Shown piece after piece: positions 11,022-21,760 of a stretch of DNA of 64,000 nucleotides. Position 1 is the stretch's first letter, and each line of letters begins with the position of its first letter. Origin of the DNA: Rana temporaria (lineage: Eukaryota > Chordata > Amphibia > Anura > Ranidae). Below the pieces are notes generated by a model. The model was not told the DNA's origin and did no database searches. It saw only the letters and a program-made list of their open reading frames with translations. The stretch is taken from contig NC_053490.1 of NCBI RefSeq assembly GCF_905171775.1, forward strand, positions 87,632,286 through 87,696,285. The letters are read 5' to 3'. The position numbers and the translations under genes were made by a program.

Positions 11022-11719
11022 GGGCCTGATTCAGATACGAACGCCTATCTTTATGCGCGGCGCAAGTTCTGTATTCAGAAATAACTTGCACCCTTATTTA
11101 CAGCGACGTAACGTATGTGTTGCGGCGTGAGGCCGCGTAATTCAAATGGGGATGCTGGGGGCGTGTTTTATTTAAATTTTACTTGACCCAGCGTTTTTTA
11201 TGTTTTTTTTTGAACGGCGCATGCGCCGTCCGTAAAATATCACAGTGTGCATTGCTCCAAATTACGTCGCAAGGACGTATTGGAATCGACGTGAACGTAA
11301 ATGACGTACAGCCGTATTCGCGAACGACTTACGCAAACGACGTAAAATTTTCAACATTCGACGCGGGACTGACGGCCATACTTAACATAGGATACGCCGC
11401 ACATACCCCTCATATAGCAGGGGTAACTTCATGCCAGAAAAAGCCGAACGCAAGCGACGTAAAATAAAAGCACCAGGCGGTCGTTCGTTTCTGAATCGGC
11501 GTAAATAGTAATTTGCATATTCCTTGCGTAAACAAACAGAAGCGCCACCTAGCGGCCAGCCAGAAAATGCAGCCTAAGACACTTACACCTGTCGGATCTT
11601 AGGGATATCTATGCGTAACTGATTCTCTGAATCAGGCGCATAGATACGACCGACCGCACTCAGAGATACGACAGCGTATCAGGAGATACGCCGTTGTATC
11701 TCTTTTCTGAATCCGGCCT
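11022..11719. mobile_element. Palindromic MITE, GGGCCAGATTCAC-type (copy 3)
   Basis: The ends GGGCCTGATTCAG and CTGAATCCGGCCT are inverted copies. The interior carries the family strings GCGCATGCGC, TTACGCAAACGACGTAA, AGCAGGGGTAAC and GCGCCACCTAGCGGCC. Flanks AAT and CAT fit a mutated 3-bp target duplication. Confidence 0.85.
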
Positions 11720-11773
11720 CATAGGACAAAATATTTGCAACAGAGAACACACACTGCAAGTAGGAGTGTTTAA

Positions 11774-11973
11774 CCACTTCAGCTCTGGAAGATTTTACCC
11801 CCTTCATGAGTCATCACAGGCAATTTTTTGCTATTCGGCACTGCGCTACTTTAACTGGCGATTGCACGGCCATGCAGCTCTGTACACAAACAAAATTTCT
11901 ATCGTTTTGTTCACACAAATAGAGCTTTTTGTGGTGGTAATTTATCACCCCTGTTTTTTTTTTTTTGCGATAT
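11774..11973. mobile_element. Left end of a TTAA/CCACTT element, cut by a Tc1 element
   Basis: TTAA at 11770-11773 is followed by CCACTTCAGCTCTGGAAG. The body includes TGCACGGCCATGCAGC and ACAAATAGAGCTTTTTGTGG, shared with the elements at 28108, 39284 and 40661. The Tc1 end at 11975 interrupts it. Confidence 0.7.
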
Positions 11974-11974
11974 A

Positions 11975-12543
11975 CAGTGCATCGGGAAAGTATTCACAGC
12001 GTTTAACTTTTTCCACATTTTGTTATGTTACAGCCTTATTCCAAAGTGAAAGACGTTAGTTTGAAATCTTTGCAAATTTATTAAAAATAAAACATTCACA
12101 GTCTTTGCTCAATACTTTGTAGAAGCACCTTTGGCACCAATGACAGCCGCAAGTCTTTTTGAGTATGATGCTACAACCTTGGCACACCTATTTTTGGGAA
12201 GTTTCTCCCATTCTTCTTTGCAGGACCTCTCCAGTTCCATCAGGTTGGATGGGGAACGTCGGGGCACGGCTATTTTCAGATCTCTCCAGAGATGTCCAAT
12301 TGGGTTCAAGTCTTGGCTCTGGCTGAGCCACTCAAGGACATTCACAGAGTTATTCTATAGCCACTCTTCGCTGTGTGCTTAGGGTCATTGTCCTGTTTAA
12401 AGAAAAACTTTGGAGCAGGTTCTCATCAAGGATGTCTCTGTACATTGCTGCATTCATCTTTCCCTCGATCCTGACTAGTCTCCCAGTTCCTGCCACTGAA
12501 TAACATCCCACAGCTTGATGCTGCCACCACCATGCTTCACTGT
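11975..12543 (-). mobile_element. Tc1/mariner fragment with one terminal repeat and transposase C-terminus
   Basis: It starts at a TA dinucleotide with the Tc1-type end CAGTGCATCGGGAAAGTATT. On the minus strand 12345-12109 encodes the transposase C-terminal part, including SQDLNPIGHLWRDLK around the third catalytic position, where the usual Glu is Gly here, and ending GAKGASTKY. The preceding minus-strand part (about 12543-12350) is frame-broken. Only the C-terminal half survives; a palindromic MITE region follows the break. Confidence 0.85.
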
Positions 12544-12555
12544 AGCGATGGTACA

Positions 12556-13476
12556 ACAATTTAAAAAAAAAATCTGGGATCGATCCGACAGGCGTACGTC
12601 TTCGTACACCGTCGGATCTAAGATGCAATTTTTCTGCGGCCGCTAGGTGGCGTTCCCGTCGAAATCTGCGTAGAGTATGCAAATGAGCTATTTACGGCGA
12701 TCCACGAACGTACGTCGGCCCGTCGCTTTTTTTTCCATCGTTTGCGTTTGGCTTTTCCAGCATATAGTTAAAGCTGCTATACTGAGGCGTACTCAATGTT
12801 AAGTATGGTCGTCCTTCCCGCGTACAATTTAGATTTTTTTTTACGTCGTTTGCGTAAGGCCCCATACTCACGACCAAACATGTCTGCTGAAACTGGCCCG
12901 CAGGCCAGTTTCAGCAGACATGTTTGGTCGTGTGTGGGCGCGAGCGGGCCGAATTCCAGCAAACATTTGCCCGCCGGGCCTTTTCCCAGCAGACAAATAT
13001 TCCTGGACTTGTTTTAAAACAGCCCGCTGGAATTCAGCCCGCTCGGACATGTACGGTCGTCAGTACAGACCTACCGTACATGTCCAGGCGCCCGCCGTCC
13101 CTCGCATGCGTCGAATGACTTCGACGCATGCGTGGAAGCATTTTAAAGGCGGGCCGCCCACGTCGCCGCGTCATTGTCGCGGCGACACCGCGTCATCGAC
13201 GCGGCGACACCGCGGACACGCCCCGCGTATTGTTTACGCGCGGACTTCTGTACGATGGTGTGTACAACCATCGTACAGAAGCCCTCTGGCAGACATGTAT
13301 GGTGAAAACGGTCCGACGGACCGCTTTCACCATACATGTTTGTCCGTGTGTACCCGGCCTAAGTCGTTCGCGAATAGGAATTTGCGTAGAATGACGTCAC
13401 CGTCGTAAGCATTGGCGGGTTCCGGTTTAATTTCGAGAATGCGCACTGGGATACCCCCATCACTTCTATTTGAATT
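12556..13476. mobile_element. Palindromic MITE, GGGCCAGATTCAC-type, ends lost (copy 4)
   Basis: It shows family interior strings such as CGACAGGCGTACGTC, GCGGCCGCTAGGTGGCG, TTACGTCGTTTGCGTAAGTCGTTCGCGAATAGG when the insertion is skipped, and GAATGCGCACTGGGATACCCCCATCA. Both terminal repeats are missing. A Harbinger-like MITE (12858-13359) sits inside with a clean TAA duplication, so that one is younger. Confidence 0.8.
12858..13359. mobile_element. Harbinger-like MITE nested in another MITE (copy 5)
   Basis: The ends GGCCCCATACTCACGACC and TGTCCGTGTGTACCCGGCC lie between TAA 12855-12857 and TAA 13360-13362. The interior is almost wholly foldback: an ACATGTCTGCTGAAACTGGCC arm is directly inverted at 12898-12925, and the ends carry inverted ACATGT arms. 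Host MITE sequence resumes on both sides. Confidence 0.85.
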
Positions 13477-13484
13477 CTATTTGA

Positions 13485-13532
13485 TCCGGCGGACCAGTTT
13501 CAGCAGACATGTTCGGTCGTGTATACGAGGCC
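13485..13532. mobile_element. Solo Harbinger-like terminus
   Basis: TTTCAGCAGACATGTTCGGTCGTGTATACGAGGCC followed by TAA is a right-hand end of the same family as 12858-13359, without a left half. Confidence 0.6.
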
Positions 13533-13535
13533 TAA

Positions 13536-14374
13536 GACACCGTTTTCATCTTTATCACTAGATTGAAACAGCTGCTGCATAGAGTTTTTGTTAGTTCACT
13601 GTTTATCTTTGGTGCAACTTTTTTTTTTTTTCAAATACCTTGGGGTGTCTACTTTCCAAAAAGGGGTAATTTGAACTGTCCTGACATTTTATGCCCAACA
13701 TTAGGAGCTTCAGCCACACATCCACCCACTCTCCCTATGGACTGCACAAAAAAAGAGAACCTAACATTTGCATTGATCAATGTGGATGAAAAAATCTCTG
13801 CCAGAAAAAAAGTAAAAAAATGATATGCCCAAGCATAGGAGCGATCTGCCCACTGATCCCCCCAGGCCCCTAATGCTTGTGCATACATGTTTTTTTTTTA
13901 ACTGCGGATGAAAAATATCCTCCTGCAGCGCTATGGGCACTGACTTATTTACTCTGAGAGCAGCACCCTGCTGCTGTCAGAATAAACAGATACGTGTTTC
14001 TGCCGAGCACATAACACACAGTAACGAAATAACATAAACTCAATAAAGCAACTTTTTTTTTACGTTTTTTTTTTTTCTTTATTGTAACAAATTTTTAGAA
14101 CCATAATATTATAGTTCTAAAAATGTGTTACAAAAAAGTAAAAAAAATATCGATTTTAGGGTCTCTCAAAATGTGATAAACAGTTTTATAACTATCTAAC
14201 ATATTTCCTGACCCTTTTCGCACAGAATTATGTGCCCTAGACTTTGCCGTGATGTACCCTAGACTAATACTCCACTAGTGTGTGGCAGCGACGGAAGCAG
14301 TCTTTGAGGCAGAGACCAGGTTGGACAAGAGGGACAAAAATACAATGTATCACGTCTCATTCCGTGTTTACTTT
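13536..14374. other. AT-rich unassigned stretch before the LTR element
   Basis: About 840 bases with several poly-T and poly-A runs. The interior resembles decayed TTAA/CCACTT repeats (a TTGTAACAAATTTTTAGAACC hairpin lies near 14082-14133 with its inverted copy). No coding signal. It ends with the ACTTT that was duplicated when the LTR retrotransposon inserted. Confidence 0.4.
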
Positions 14375-14836
14375 TGTCATGGTCTTACCTCTTGCTGGCT
14401 TCTTTCATCTGACATGTGCTGGCGGCCATGTTGGTTTCTGGGCTTCTTATAACTTACCACACCCTGCGGCTCCTCCTTCCCACTGGGAGGAGCTGGATGC
14501 CTTGCATATATATAGGAGGTCTGTTGCTTCAGTTCCTTGCTTGGTCCTCTTGTATTCACATGCTCCTGAGATTGTGCTGCTGCTTTTGGTTACCGACCCG
14601 GCTTCCACGGACAACCCTTCTGGCTCCTGATTCCTGGCTTCGTTCGGACTACCCTTCTGGCTCCTGATCCCTGGCTTCGTTAGGACTATCCTTCTGGCTC
14701 CTGATCCCCGGCTCCAGTGGAAGGCTCTGCACTGTTTGATCATCCGTTTGGACTTTTACCTTGCTGTTTGGTTTTCAATAAAGCCTTCCTATTTCATTTA
14801 TCTCTTGTTGTACGTCTGATTCATGCTTTTGTGACA
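14375..14836 (+). repeat. 5' LTR
   Basis: It begins TGTCATGG and ends GTGACA (TG...CA). TATATATA is at 14507-14514, and the inferred transcription start GCTTGGTCCT is at 14539. An AATAAA signal lies at 14777-14782. An internal tandem repeat of about 37 bp (CCTTCTGGCTCCTGAT plus TTCGTTCGGACTA) occupies roughly 14615-14715. Confidence 0.95.
14539..14548 (+). promoter_or_regulatory. Inferred transcript 5' end/self-primer of the LTR element
   Basis: GCTTGGTCCT lies 32 bases downstream of the TATA box start and is exactly complementary to the primer-binding site at 14839-14848. In Tf1/sushi-type elements the 5' end of the RNA folds back and primes reverse transcription in place of a tRNA. The arrangement here fits that mechanism. 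Confidence 0.7.
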
Positions 14837-14838
14837 TT

Positions 14839-14848
14839 AGGACCAAGC
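14839..14848 (+). other. Primer-binding site (self-priming type)
   Basis: AGGACCAAGC starts two bases after the 5' LTR. It is the reverse complement of 14539-14548 and does not start with the TGG usual for tRNA-primed elements. Confidence 0.7.
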
Positions 14849-14849
14849 C

Positions 14850-15737
14850 ATGAATTCTGACGGTACAGGGCCACCTTCGCTACCCATGCTGGTTGCCAGA
14901 CTTGATCAGCAGGATCACCTGCTGGGTCAGTTCGCTCAGGCGTTGCAAACCCTGCTTGCACGCACGGCTCATCTCGCTCCCATTGCCGATAGGCCGGTTG
15001 TCGCTCCTGGGTCCGCTCCTACTGCCGCTCCGGTTGTTGCACCAGAGTCTACCCCGACACCTGTTGCGCCTGCGGTGTCTCGGGTATGACCGGTTCTGCC
15101 CCCCTTCCGCAGCGCTTTGGGGGAGAGCCAACTCAGTGCCGAGGTTTCCTTAACCAAGTGGGCATTTATTTCGAGTTGCTGCCACATGCCTTTCCTACTG
15201 AGAGATCTAAGGTGGGCTTCTTGATCTCGCTGCTCTCGGACAAGGCCTTGGTTGCCGAGTTTTCCGGTTTTGTTGCTTCTCTTCGGAAAGGTATTCGATG
15301 TACCGGCTCGCTCTGCCTCTGCTGCAAAGCTCCTTATGTCCGTCAGACAGGGTTCACGATTGGTAGCCGAATACGCCATTGAGTTTCGTACCCTGGCAGC
15401 AGAGGTGGGCTGGAATAATGAGGCTCTGGTCGCTGCTTTCTCCCATGGTCTCTCGGATGCCTTGAAGGATGAGGTTGCAGCTAAGGACCTACCAATGGAG
15501 CTCGAGGCTCTTATTTCTTTCCTGATATTGATTGACACCAGACTCAGGGAGAGACCTTCCTTTAAGGAGAGCCTGCGGAGGTCTCCTAACAGATTGGCGT
15601 CTACGTTTGCTGTCCCACCCGTGCCTCCCTCTCCTCCCACGCCTCCTGGAGTTGACATGTCTGGGGGTGAACCCATGCAGCTGGGGTTTGCTCGCCTGTC
15701 CGAGGGGGAGAGGGCACTCCGGAGACGCGAGGGCTGA
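14850..15737 (+). pseudogene. gag of the Gypsy element, frameshifted
   Basis: The start ATG at 14850 opens a Pro/Ala/Val-rich N-terminal section ending at a TGA (15087-15089). Capsid-like sequence continues in another frame from 15086 (RFGGEPTQCRGFL block) to about 15290. It then returns to the first frame (EYAIEFRTLAAEVGW and DALKDEV blocks) as far as a TGA at 15735-15737, just before the CCHC zinc knuckle. At least two frameshifts and one in-frame stop therefore break gag. Gag normally forms the particle and binds the RNA genome. The knuckle itself (C-MY-C-GLGG-H-FRLA-C) follows at 15738-15779 in the downstream frame. Confidence 0.9.
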
Positions 15738-18017
15738 TGCATGTACTGTGGTCTCGGTGGGCATTTTCGGTTGGCATGTCCGAACCGTCCAGGAAAACGC
15801 TCGCACCTGAGATCCTGTCGGGGGCAGATCTTGGGTGGAGTCTCTTCGTCCCCGGTTTCCCGTGCTGATAAACCACTGATCACCGTTGTTCTCTCCTGGG
15901 TCGGGGGCTCGGTGACGACCCAGGCGTTGGTGGACTCTGGTGCTGGTGGATTTTTCATTGATAGTAAGTTCGCTGCCGCCAACTCCATTCCTCTGCAGGC
16001 TCGAGTTTCCCCGCTGGTTCTCGAGGCGATAGACGGCAGACCCCTCCAGCCGTCACACGTGACTCATGAGACCCTTCCAGTGGGGATAGCCATTGGGGCC
16101 GTTCACAGGGAGTCGGCCTGCCTTCAGGTCATTTCGTCTCCACACTACTCGGTGGTCTTGGGGTACCCCTGGCTCCAGAAGCATAATCCGACTTTCGATT
16201 GGAGATCGGCCGAGATCCTCTCGTGGTCACCACAGTGTGGGGCTAGTTGCATCCATGGGCCTGTCAAGTTGTTGTGTACTTCCTCGGACTCTGTGTTGCC
16301 TCCTGAATACGAGGGGTACCAGGATGTATTCGATAAGGTGCGCGCTGTTGCCCTGCCTCCGCACCGCCCATACGATTGTGCCATAGAGTTACAACCTGGT
16401 GCCGTTCCTCCTCGTGGCAGGGTCTATCCACTGTCAGTTGCGGAGAATGAGGCCATGGAGGAGTACGTGAAGGAGGCGCTTTCCCGTGGTCACATTCGCA
16501 AATCCTCGTCCCCGGCAGGGGCTGGATTTTTCTTTGTGAAAAAGAAGGGCGGAGAGTTGAGGCCTTGCATCGACTATAGAGGCCTTAATCGCATCACGAT
16601 CAAGAATGCATACCCGATACCCTTGATTTCCGAATTGTTTGATCGCCTGAAAGGGGCCACGGTCTTTACTAAACTCGACCTGAGGGCGGCATATAACCTG
16701 GTAAGGATCAAGGCTGGTGACGAGTGGAAGACCGCGTTCAACACCAGGACCGGTCATTATGAATCCTTGGTTATGCCCTTTGAGCTGTGCAATGCGCCCG
16801 CAGTCTTTCAGGAATTCATCAACGATGTTTTCCGTGACCTGTTGCAGCAGTGTGTGGTGGTCTATTTGGATGACATCTTGGTATATTCTGAATCCATGGA
16901 GGCCCACATTCTGGATGTCAAGCGAGTGTTGCAACGGTTACGAGAGAACAAGCTGTTCGGTAAGCTTGAGAAATGCAAATTTCACCGGTCCCAGGTAACC
17001 TTCTTAGGTTACATCATTTCCGCTGAGGGGTTCTCCATGGACCCTGAGAAGGTTTCAGCTGTCTTACAGTGGCCCCAGCCCAGTGGCCTTCGTTCCCTGC
17101 AGCGCTTTTTGGGCTTCGCCAATTATTATCGGAAGTTCATCAGGGACTTCTCCACGCTGGCCAAGCCTCTCACGGATCTGACCAGGAAGGGCAGTAATTC
17201 CCAGGTCTGGCCGCCCGAGGCCATCCGGGCTTTTGAGGCTCTAAAATCTGCCTTTGTGTCGGCTCCAATACTGTCTCATCCCAACCCTGGGTTGCCCTTT
17301 GTTCTCGAGGTGGACGCGTCTGAGACGGGAGTAGGCGCCCTTCTGTCTCAGCGTCGAACACCAGAGGGTCCCCTGCCCTGTGGGTTTTACTCCCGGAAAC
17401 TGTCTCCCGCGGAGTGCAACTACCAGATTGGTGACAGAGAGTTGTTGGCCATCGTGCAGGCTCTCAAGGAGTGGAGGCATTTGCTCGAGGGTTCGGTGGT
17501 TCCGGTTCTCATCCTGACGGACCACAAGAATCTGACTTACCTTTCTGAGGCCAAGAGATTGACACCACATCAGGCCAGATGGGCTCTGTTCCTGTCACGT
17601 TTTAATTACGTGGTCTCTTACCTACCCGGTTCCAAGAACGTCAGGGCGAATGCCTTATCACGTCAATACTCCGAGCTGTCCAGGGAGGAATCGATACCGA
17701 CTTCGGTCATACCTCCTAATCAGATCCTGGCCGCCATTCGCACCAGCCTGACCTCTCCCCTTGGTGAGCAGATTTTGGCGGCCCAATCTGGAGCTCCCTC
17801 TGGGAGACCCAACGGCAGATGTTTTGTGCCTGAGGAGTTGCGCACTCGGTTGTTGCGAACCTACCATAACTCCAAGACCGCGGGGCATCCTGGAAAGAAT
17901 CAGCTGTCCTGGGCTGTTTCACGTTTGTTCTGGTGGCCTTCTCTACGTTCTGACATCGCCGCATATGTAGCGGCATGCTCTGTTTGTGCCGGCATGCTCT
18001 GTTTGTGCCCAGAGTAA
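15738..18017 (+). pseudogene. pol part 1: zinc knuckle, protease, reverse transcriptase, RNase H, start of integrase
   Basis: One frame of about 758 codons. The knuckle CX2CX4HX4C comes first, then protease with a VDSGAGG active site near residues 55-65. Reverse transcriptase follows with KKKGGELRPCIDYRGLN, FTKLDLRAAYN and the catalytic VVYLDDILVYS. RNase H shows EVDASETGVGALL, GDRELLAIV and TDHKNL. The integrase zinc-binding region (TYHNSKTAGHPGK ... CSVC) is last. The frame ends at TAA 18015-18017 because a 19-bp tandem duplication (GGCATGCTCTGTTTGTGCC at 17973-18010) shifts it by one. Without that duplication the frame would run into the integrase core. The motifs seen are intact, so inactivation looks recent. 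Confidence 0.93.
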
Positions 18018-19156
18018 ATCCCCTCGGCACCTTCCGTTGGGCCTTCTGCAACCCATCGCTACCGGGGAGCGCCCATGGTCACACCTTGGGATGGACTTCA
18101 TTGTGGACCTTCCTGCATCCCAAGGCCATACGGTCATTCTCATGATTGTGGATCGGTTTTCCAAAATGTGCCACTGTGTTCCTCTCAAGAAATTACCCTC
18201 TGCACAAGAGTTGGCCACTGTTTTTGGCCGGGAAGTTTTCCGGTTGCACGGTTTGCCCAAGGAGATAGTGTTGGATCGGGGGAGTCAGTTTGTGTCCAGG
18301 TTCTGGCGCGCCTTTTGCTCCCAGTTGGGGATTCATCTCTCCTTCTCCTCGGGCCTACCACCATCAGTCCAATGGGGCCGCAGAACGATCCAATCAGGCC
18401 CTGGAGCAATTCCTTCGTTGCTATGTCTCCGATCATCAAGACAATTGGGTTGACCTTCTGCCTTTGGCTGAGTTTGCCAGGAACACGGCGGTGAACTCTT
18501 CCTCTGGGACGTCTCCCTTCATGGCCAATTATGGGTTCCAACCTGCCGTGTTACCGGAGTCATTCTCTCCCCAAGATATTCCGGCTGTGGAGGATCACCT
18601 TTCCGCTCTACGTGCTTCTTGGATACAGATCCAGAGGTCCCTTGAGGTCTCTGCGCAGCGCCAGAAACTCCAGGCTGATCGCAGACGGGCGCCTGCTCCT
18701 TCCTACCAGGTCGGAGACCGTGTATGGTTGTCCACTCGCAACCTCAACCTTCGAGTGCCCACTCCCAAGCTGGCTCCTCGCTTTGTTGGTCCCTTCCGAG
18801 TGCTTCGCAGGGTAAACCCGGTTGCCTATGCCCTTGCGCTCCCACCTGGCATGCGGATCTCCAACGTGTTTCACGTCTCCCTGTTGAAACCACTGGTGTG
18901 CAATCGCTTCACCCCCTCGGTTCCTCGGCCTCGTCCGGTCCAGGTGGGCGATCATGAGGAGTATGAGGTGAGCGATATCCTGGACTCACGCTTGGTCCGT
19001 GGTCGGGTGCAGTTTTTGGTCCACTGGCGTGGTTATGGTCCAGAGGAGCGTTCCTGGGTTCCCTCCGCAGATGTCCATGCTCCTGCCTTGCTCCGAGACT
19101 TCCACGCGCGCTTCCCCCAGAAACCGTTTTTTGCGCCGCGGAGGAGGGGCCCTTGA
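17986..19156 (+). pseudogene. pol part 2: integrase core and chromodomain, one frameshift
   Basis: After the 19-bp duplication the integrase core continues in a new frame (17986-18345) with LGMDFIVDLP and LDRGSQF, which carry the two catalytic Asp. Near 18345-18360 a second frameshift moves the reading to the 18290-19156 frame, where NGAAERSNQ holds the catalytic Glu. An SH3-like GDRVWLSTRNL region and a chromodomain follow (YEVSDILDSRL, FLVHWRGYGPEERSWVP), ending at TGA 19154-19156. In chromoviruses the chromodomain steers integration toward particular chromatin. The Asp, Asp and Glu codons are present but split between frames. Confidence 0.93.
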
Positions 19157-19167
19157 GGGGGAGGTAC

Positions 19168-19629
19168 TGTCATGGTCTTACCTCTTGCTGGCTTCTTTCA
19201 TCTGACATGTGCTGGCGGCCATGTTGGTTTCTGGGCTTCTTATAACTTACCACACCCTGCGGCTCCTCCTTCCCACTGGGAGGAGCTGGATGCCTTGCAT
19301 ATATATAGGAGGTCTGTTGCTTCAGTTCCTTGCTTGGTCCTCTTGTATTCACATGCTCCTGAGATTGTGCTGCTGCTTTTGGTTACCGACCCGGCTTCCA
19401 CGGACTACCCTTCTGGCTCCTGATTCCTGGCTTCGTTCGGACTACCCTTCTGGCTCCTGATCCCTGACTTCGTTCGGACTATCCTTCTGGCTCCTGATCC
19501 CCGGCTCCGGTGGAAGACTCTGCACTGTTTGATCATCCGTTTGGACTTTTACCTTGCTGTTTGGTTTTCAATAAAGCCTTCCTATTTCATTTATCTCTTG
19601 TTGTACGTCTGATTCATGCTTCCGTGACA
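19168..19629 (+). repeat. 3' LTR
   Basis: Same 462-bp length, TG...CA ends, TATA box and AATAAA as the 5' LTR. It is preceded by a purine-rich tract (GAGGGGGAGG at 19155-19164) that would serve as polypurine primer. Differences from the 5' LTR cluster in the internal 37-bp repeats and near the 3' end (CTTCCGTGACA against CTTTTGTGACA). Confidence 0.95.
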
Positions 19630-19634
19630 ACTTT

Positions 19635-21180
19635 CATCTCAACATCTTTTTTTGGGGTGTCTTTTTAGTTCGGGTGCCAGGGAGGACATCTGGAAAATGC
19701 CTCTCATGCAGCCTGCTACCTGTGCCTGGATTTTGGTTATGTAAAACCAGCCTGTCGGATTTTCCCTGAATGATTAGTGCTACTGGCTTTAGCTGGCAAC
19801 ACTAATCATTGTGTTCTGCCAACAGGTAAGGCTCCCCGACAGAACTCACCCATCAACACGGACTGTGTTGATGAAGGAACCAAGTAATTTACTTTCTGTC
19901 CACCCATGGTGGAAGAGCTCTTCAGGACTATTCAGGACTCCCGGTGTCCTCTCCAATGGACCCACAGCTGACTATAACACCAGTGGGGTAGCTAAAGCAC
20001 AAGGTCCCCAAGAGCTTTGCAATGTCTGTATTCACACGGCCCAAGGACAGATCAGGCCTCTTTCCAATCTTCCAAATGATGCCCTCCAGTGATACCAGAT
20101 CGAATTATAGCTGACGGCCCCCCCTCTGTCAGCTTCTTACAAGCACCTGGGTCTCAGCATTCGTCTCTCAGGTCACCCACCTGAGGCCTCTTCATGGCAG
20201 CTTGTGCCTGAGTGGAAAGCATGTTCCCCTTTAGGCTGGACTCCTCCACTCTGGGACAAGACCCAGAGCTCTGTGTGCTCCCAGAATAAATACAGTCCCC
20301 CAGCATGCCTTCAGAGCCTGCCTCTCTGGGATAGGCTGGGACTGTATCAATATTCATACTGCCACCTGCATAGCTCCACACGTATCATCCAGAAACTTCT
20401 CAAGTTGTCTGGATAAATGGGGAGCTATCCAGCAGACTGTCAGCGGCAGAACACACAGATCAGGCCTAACTAAACAATCACTTCTCATTGAACCAAACTA
20501 TGCTTTTACCGTAACCAATATTTAAAACCACACTGTCTACAGTGTGGTAACTAAATTTACCTACCAAGAACACACTCTGAAGCCTCGTACACACGCACGG
20601 TTTTCTCAGCAAAAAAACTGCTGGCAGAGCTTTCTTGCCGAGTAAACCGTGCGTGTGTACGAGGCTTTCAGGTTTCTCTGCAAGAAACTGACCAGAATCT
20701 AGATGAGAAAAATAGAGAACCTGCTCTCTATTTTCTTGTCGTGAGATTCTCGGCAGTGTATTCCTGCCGAGAAACCCGAGCGTGTGTATACTTACCTCTC
20801 CATGGAAACCAGGCGCATGCTCGAAATGACTTTGACGCATGCGCGGTAGCTTCCAAGGAATAGTTAGTGTGAAGCAAGATGGCGGCGATGGCATGGAATA
20901 TGACGAGCGCATGCTCGTCGTAGTCGATGACGTCACCGCGTTCGTGCCATTCAAAAGAACAGTGGTTCTTTTGAATGGTGTGTGTGTACACTCAGCGGGC
21001 AAGAGAATGTTGCCAGGAATCTCGTCAGGAAAAACTACGTTTTTTTCCTGATGAGAATGCGGGCCGTGTGTACAGGGCTTAACACTTATCTAACTATCCT
21101 AGCACCTACCTAGGAGGGTGCTTCACATAAATGGTAGCTGACTGAATGTTATGCTGTCCTGTTGCCATTAACACTTGAGT
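19635..21180. repeat. Long unclassified repeat, copy 1 (interrupted by a MITE)
   Basis: Parts of this stretch resemble 24950-25930: a GGGATAGGCTGGGACTGTATCAATATTCAT segment at 20328 matches GGGATTGGTCAGGGCTGTATAAATATTCA at 25701. A right-hand ATCCTAGCACCTACCTAGGAGGGTGCT at 21098 matches AATCCTAGCACCTATCTAAAAGGGTGCT at 25889. Both copies carry an inserted Harbinger-like MITE. No conserved coding motif was seen, and the family is unknown to me. Confidence 0.5.
20581..21079. mobile_element. Harbinger-like MITE (copy 6) with an internal duplicate end
   Basis: The ends AGCCTCGTACACACGCACGG and GGCCGTGTGTACAGGGCT lie between TGA (20578-20580) and TAA (21080-21082), an imperfect TAA duplication. 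A complete inverted terminus (CCGTGCGTGTGTACGAGGCT) also occurs at 20648-20667. The first 87 bases therefore form a mini-foldback of their own, either a duplicated end or a nested short copy. Confidence 0.75.
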
Positions 21181-21760
21181 CAAACTCTAGTATATATACT
21201 GTTATATCCTCTGTGTTGTGAGGGACAAAAGACTCTGGTCTGGAACAATGGATGTTTATTTCAGGCTGTACAGTGCAACATGCATCTCAGGACAGGACAG
21301 GTTATCTGCTTCCTACATGTGCTCTCTCTAAGATGGCTACTTTGCCCCTTGACCCTTGTCATCACTGCTGGGTGGAGCCAGCCTTAAAGTGCCAGTACAT
21401 GTGGAACCCTTCAGGTATAACATATACGCTATTTAAAATGCAGAAATTTGCAGAGAAGACCTTCATTCTAAATAACCTGTATATACACAAGGTCAAACTA
21501 TTAATGATGGGCATAGACTTCAGATAAAATCAGATGTATATACAGGAAGTTGGCCACAAAAGATAGTTTCCTGATAGTCAGACCATACATTGACATGCAT
21601 TCTTTGATCACTTGAGCTAACTTACCTGAAGTGACTGTTGTTGGTATTCATGGTCATTTTAAGCAGTTTCCTACTACTACAAGTGCCCATTGCGCAACAC
21701 TTGTTCAGGAGGCACTCCTACTCTGAAGTAGTTTCCGTCTTCAAATCTTTTTGAATCTTA
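21181..21760. other. Unassigned non-coding stretch
   Basis: About 580 bases. Short frames near 21175-21527 have no recognisable domain. The CTGGTCTGGAACAATGG and AACATGCATCTCAGGACAGG segments could belong to a retroelement LTR, but I cannot identify it. Confidence 0.35.

Larger units (their letters stand above)
14375..19629 (+). mobile_element. Full-length Ty3/Gypsy chromovirus-type LTR retrotransposon
   Basis: Two 462-bp LTRs (14375-14836 and 19168-19629) bound a 5255-bp element flanked by a perfect 5-bp duplication, ACTTT, at 14370-14374 and 19630-19634. Domain order is gag with zinc knuckle, protease, reverse transcriptase, RNase H, integrase, then a C-terminal chromodomain, which defines the chromovirus branch of Ty3/Gypsy. 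The LTRs differ at about seven sites by eye (about 98.5% identical), so insertion was fairly recent. Frameshifts and a stop disable the reading frames, so mobilisation would need proteins from another copy. Confidence 0.97.

Noticed and set aside
14969..15988. 339-codon minus-strand frame
   Set aside because: It is antisense to gag/pol of the Gypsy element, whose plus-strand frame has all the recognisable domains.
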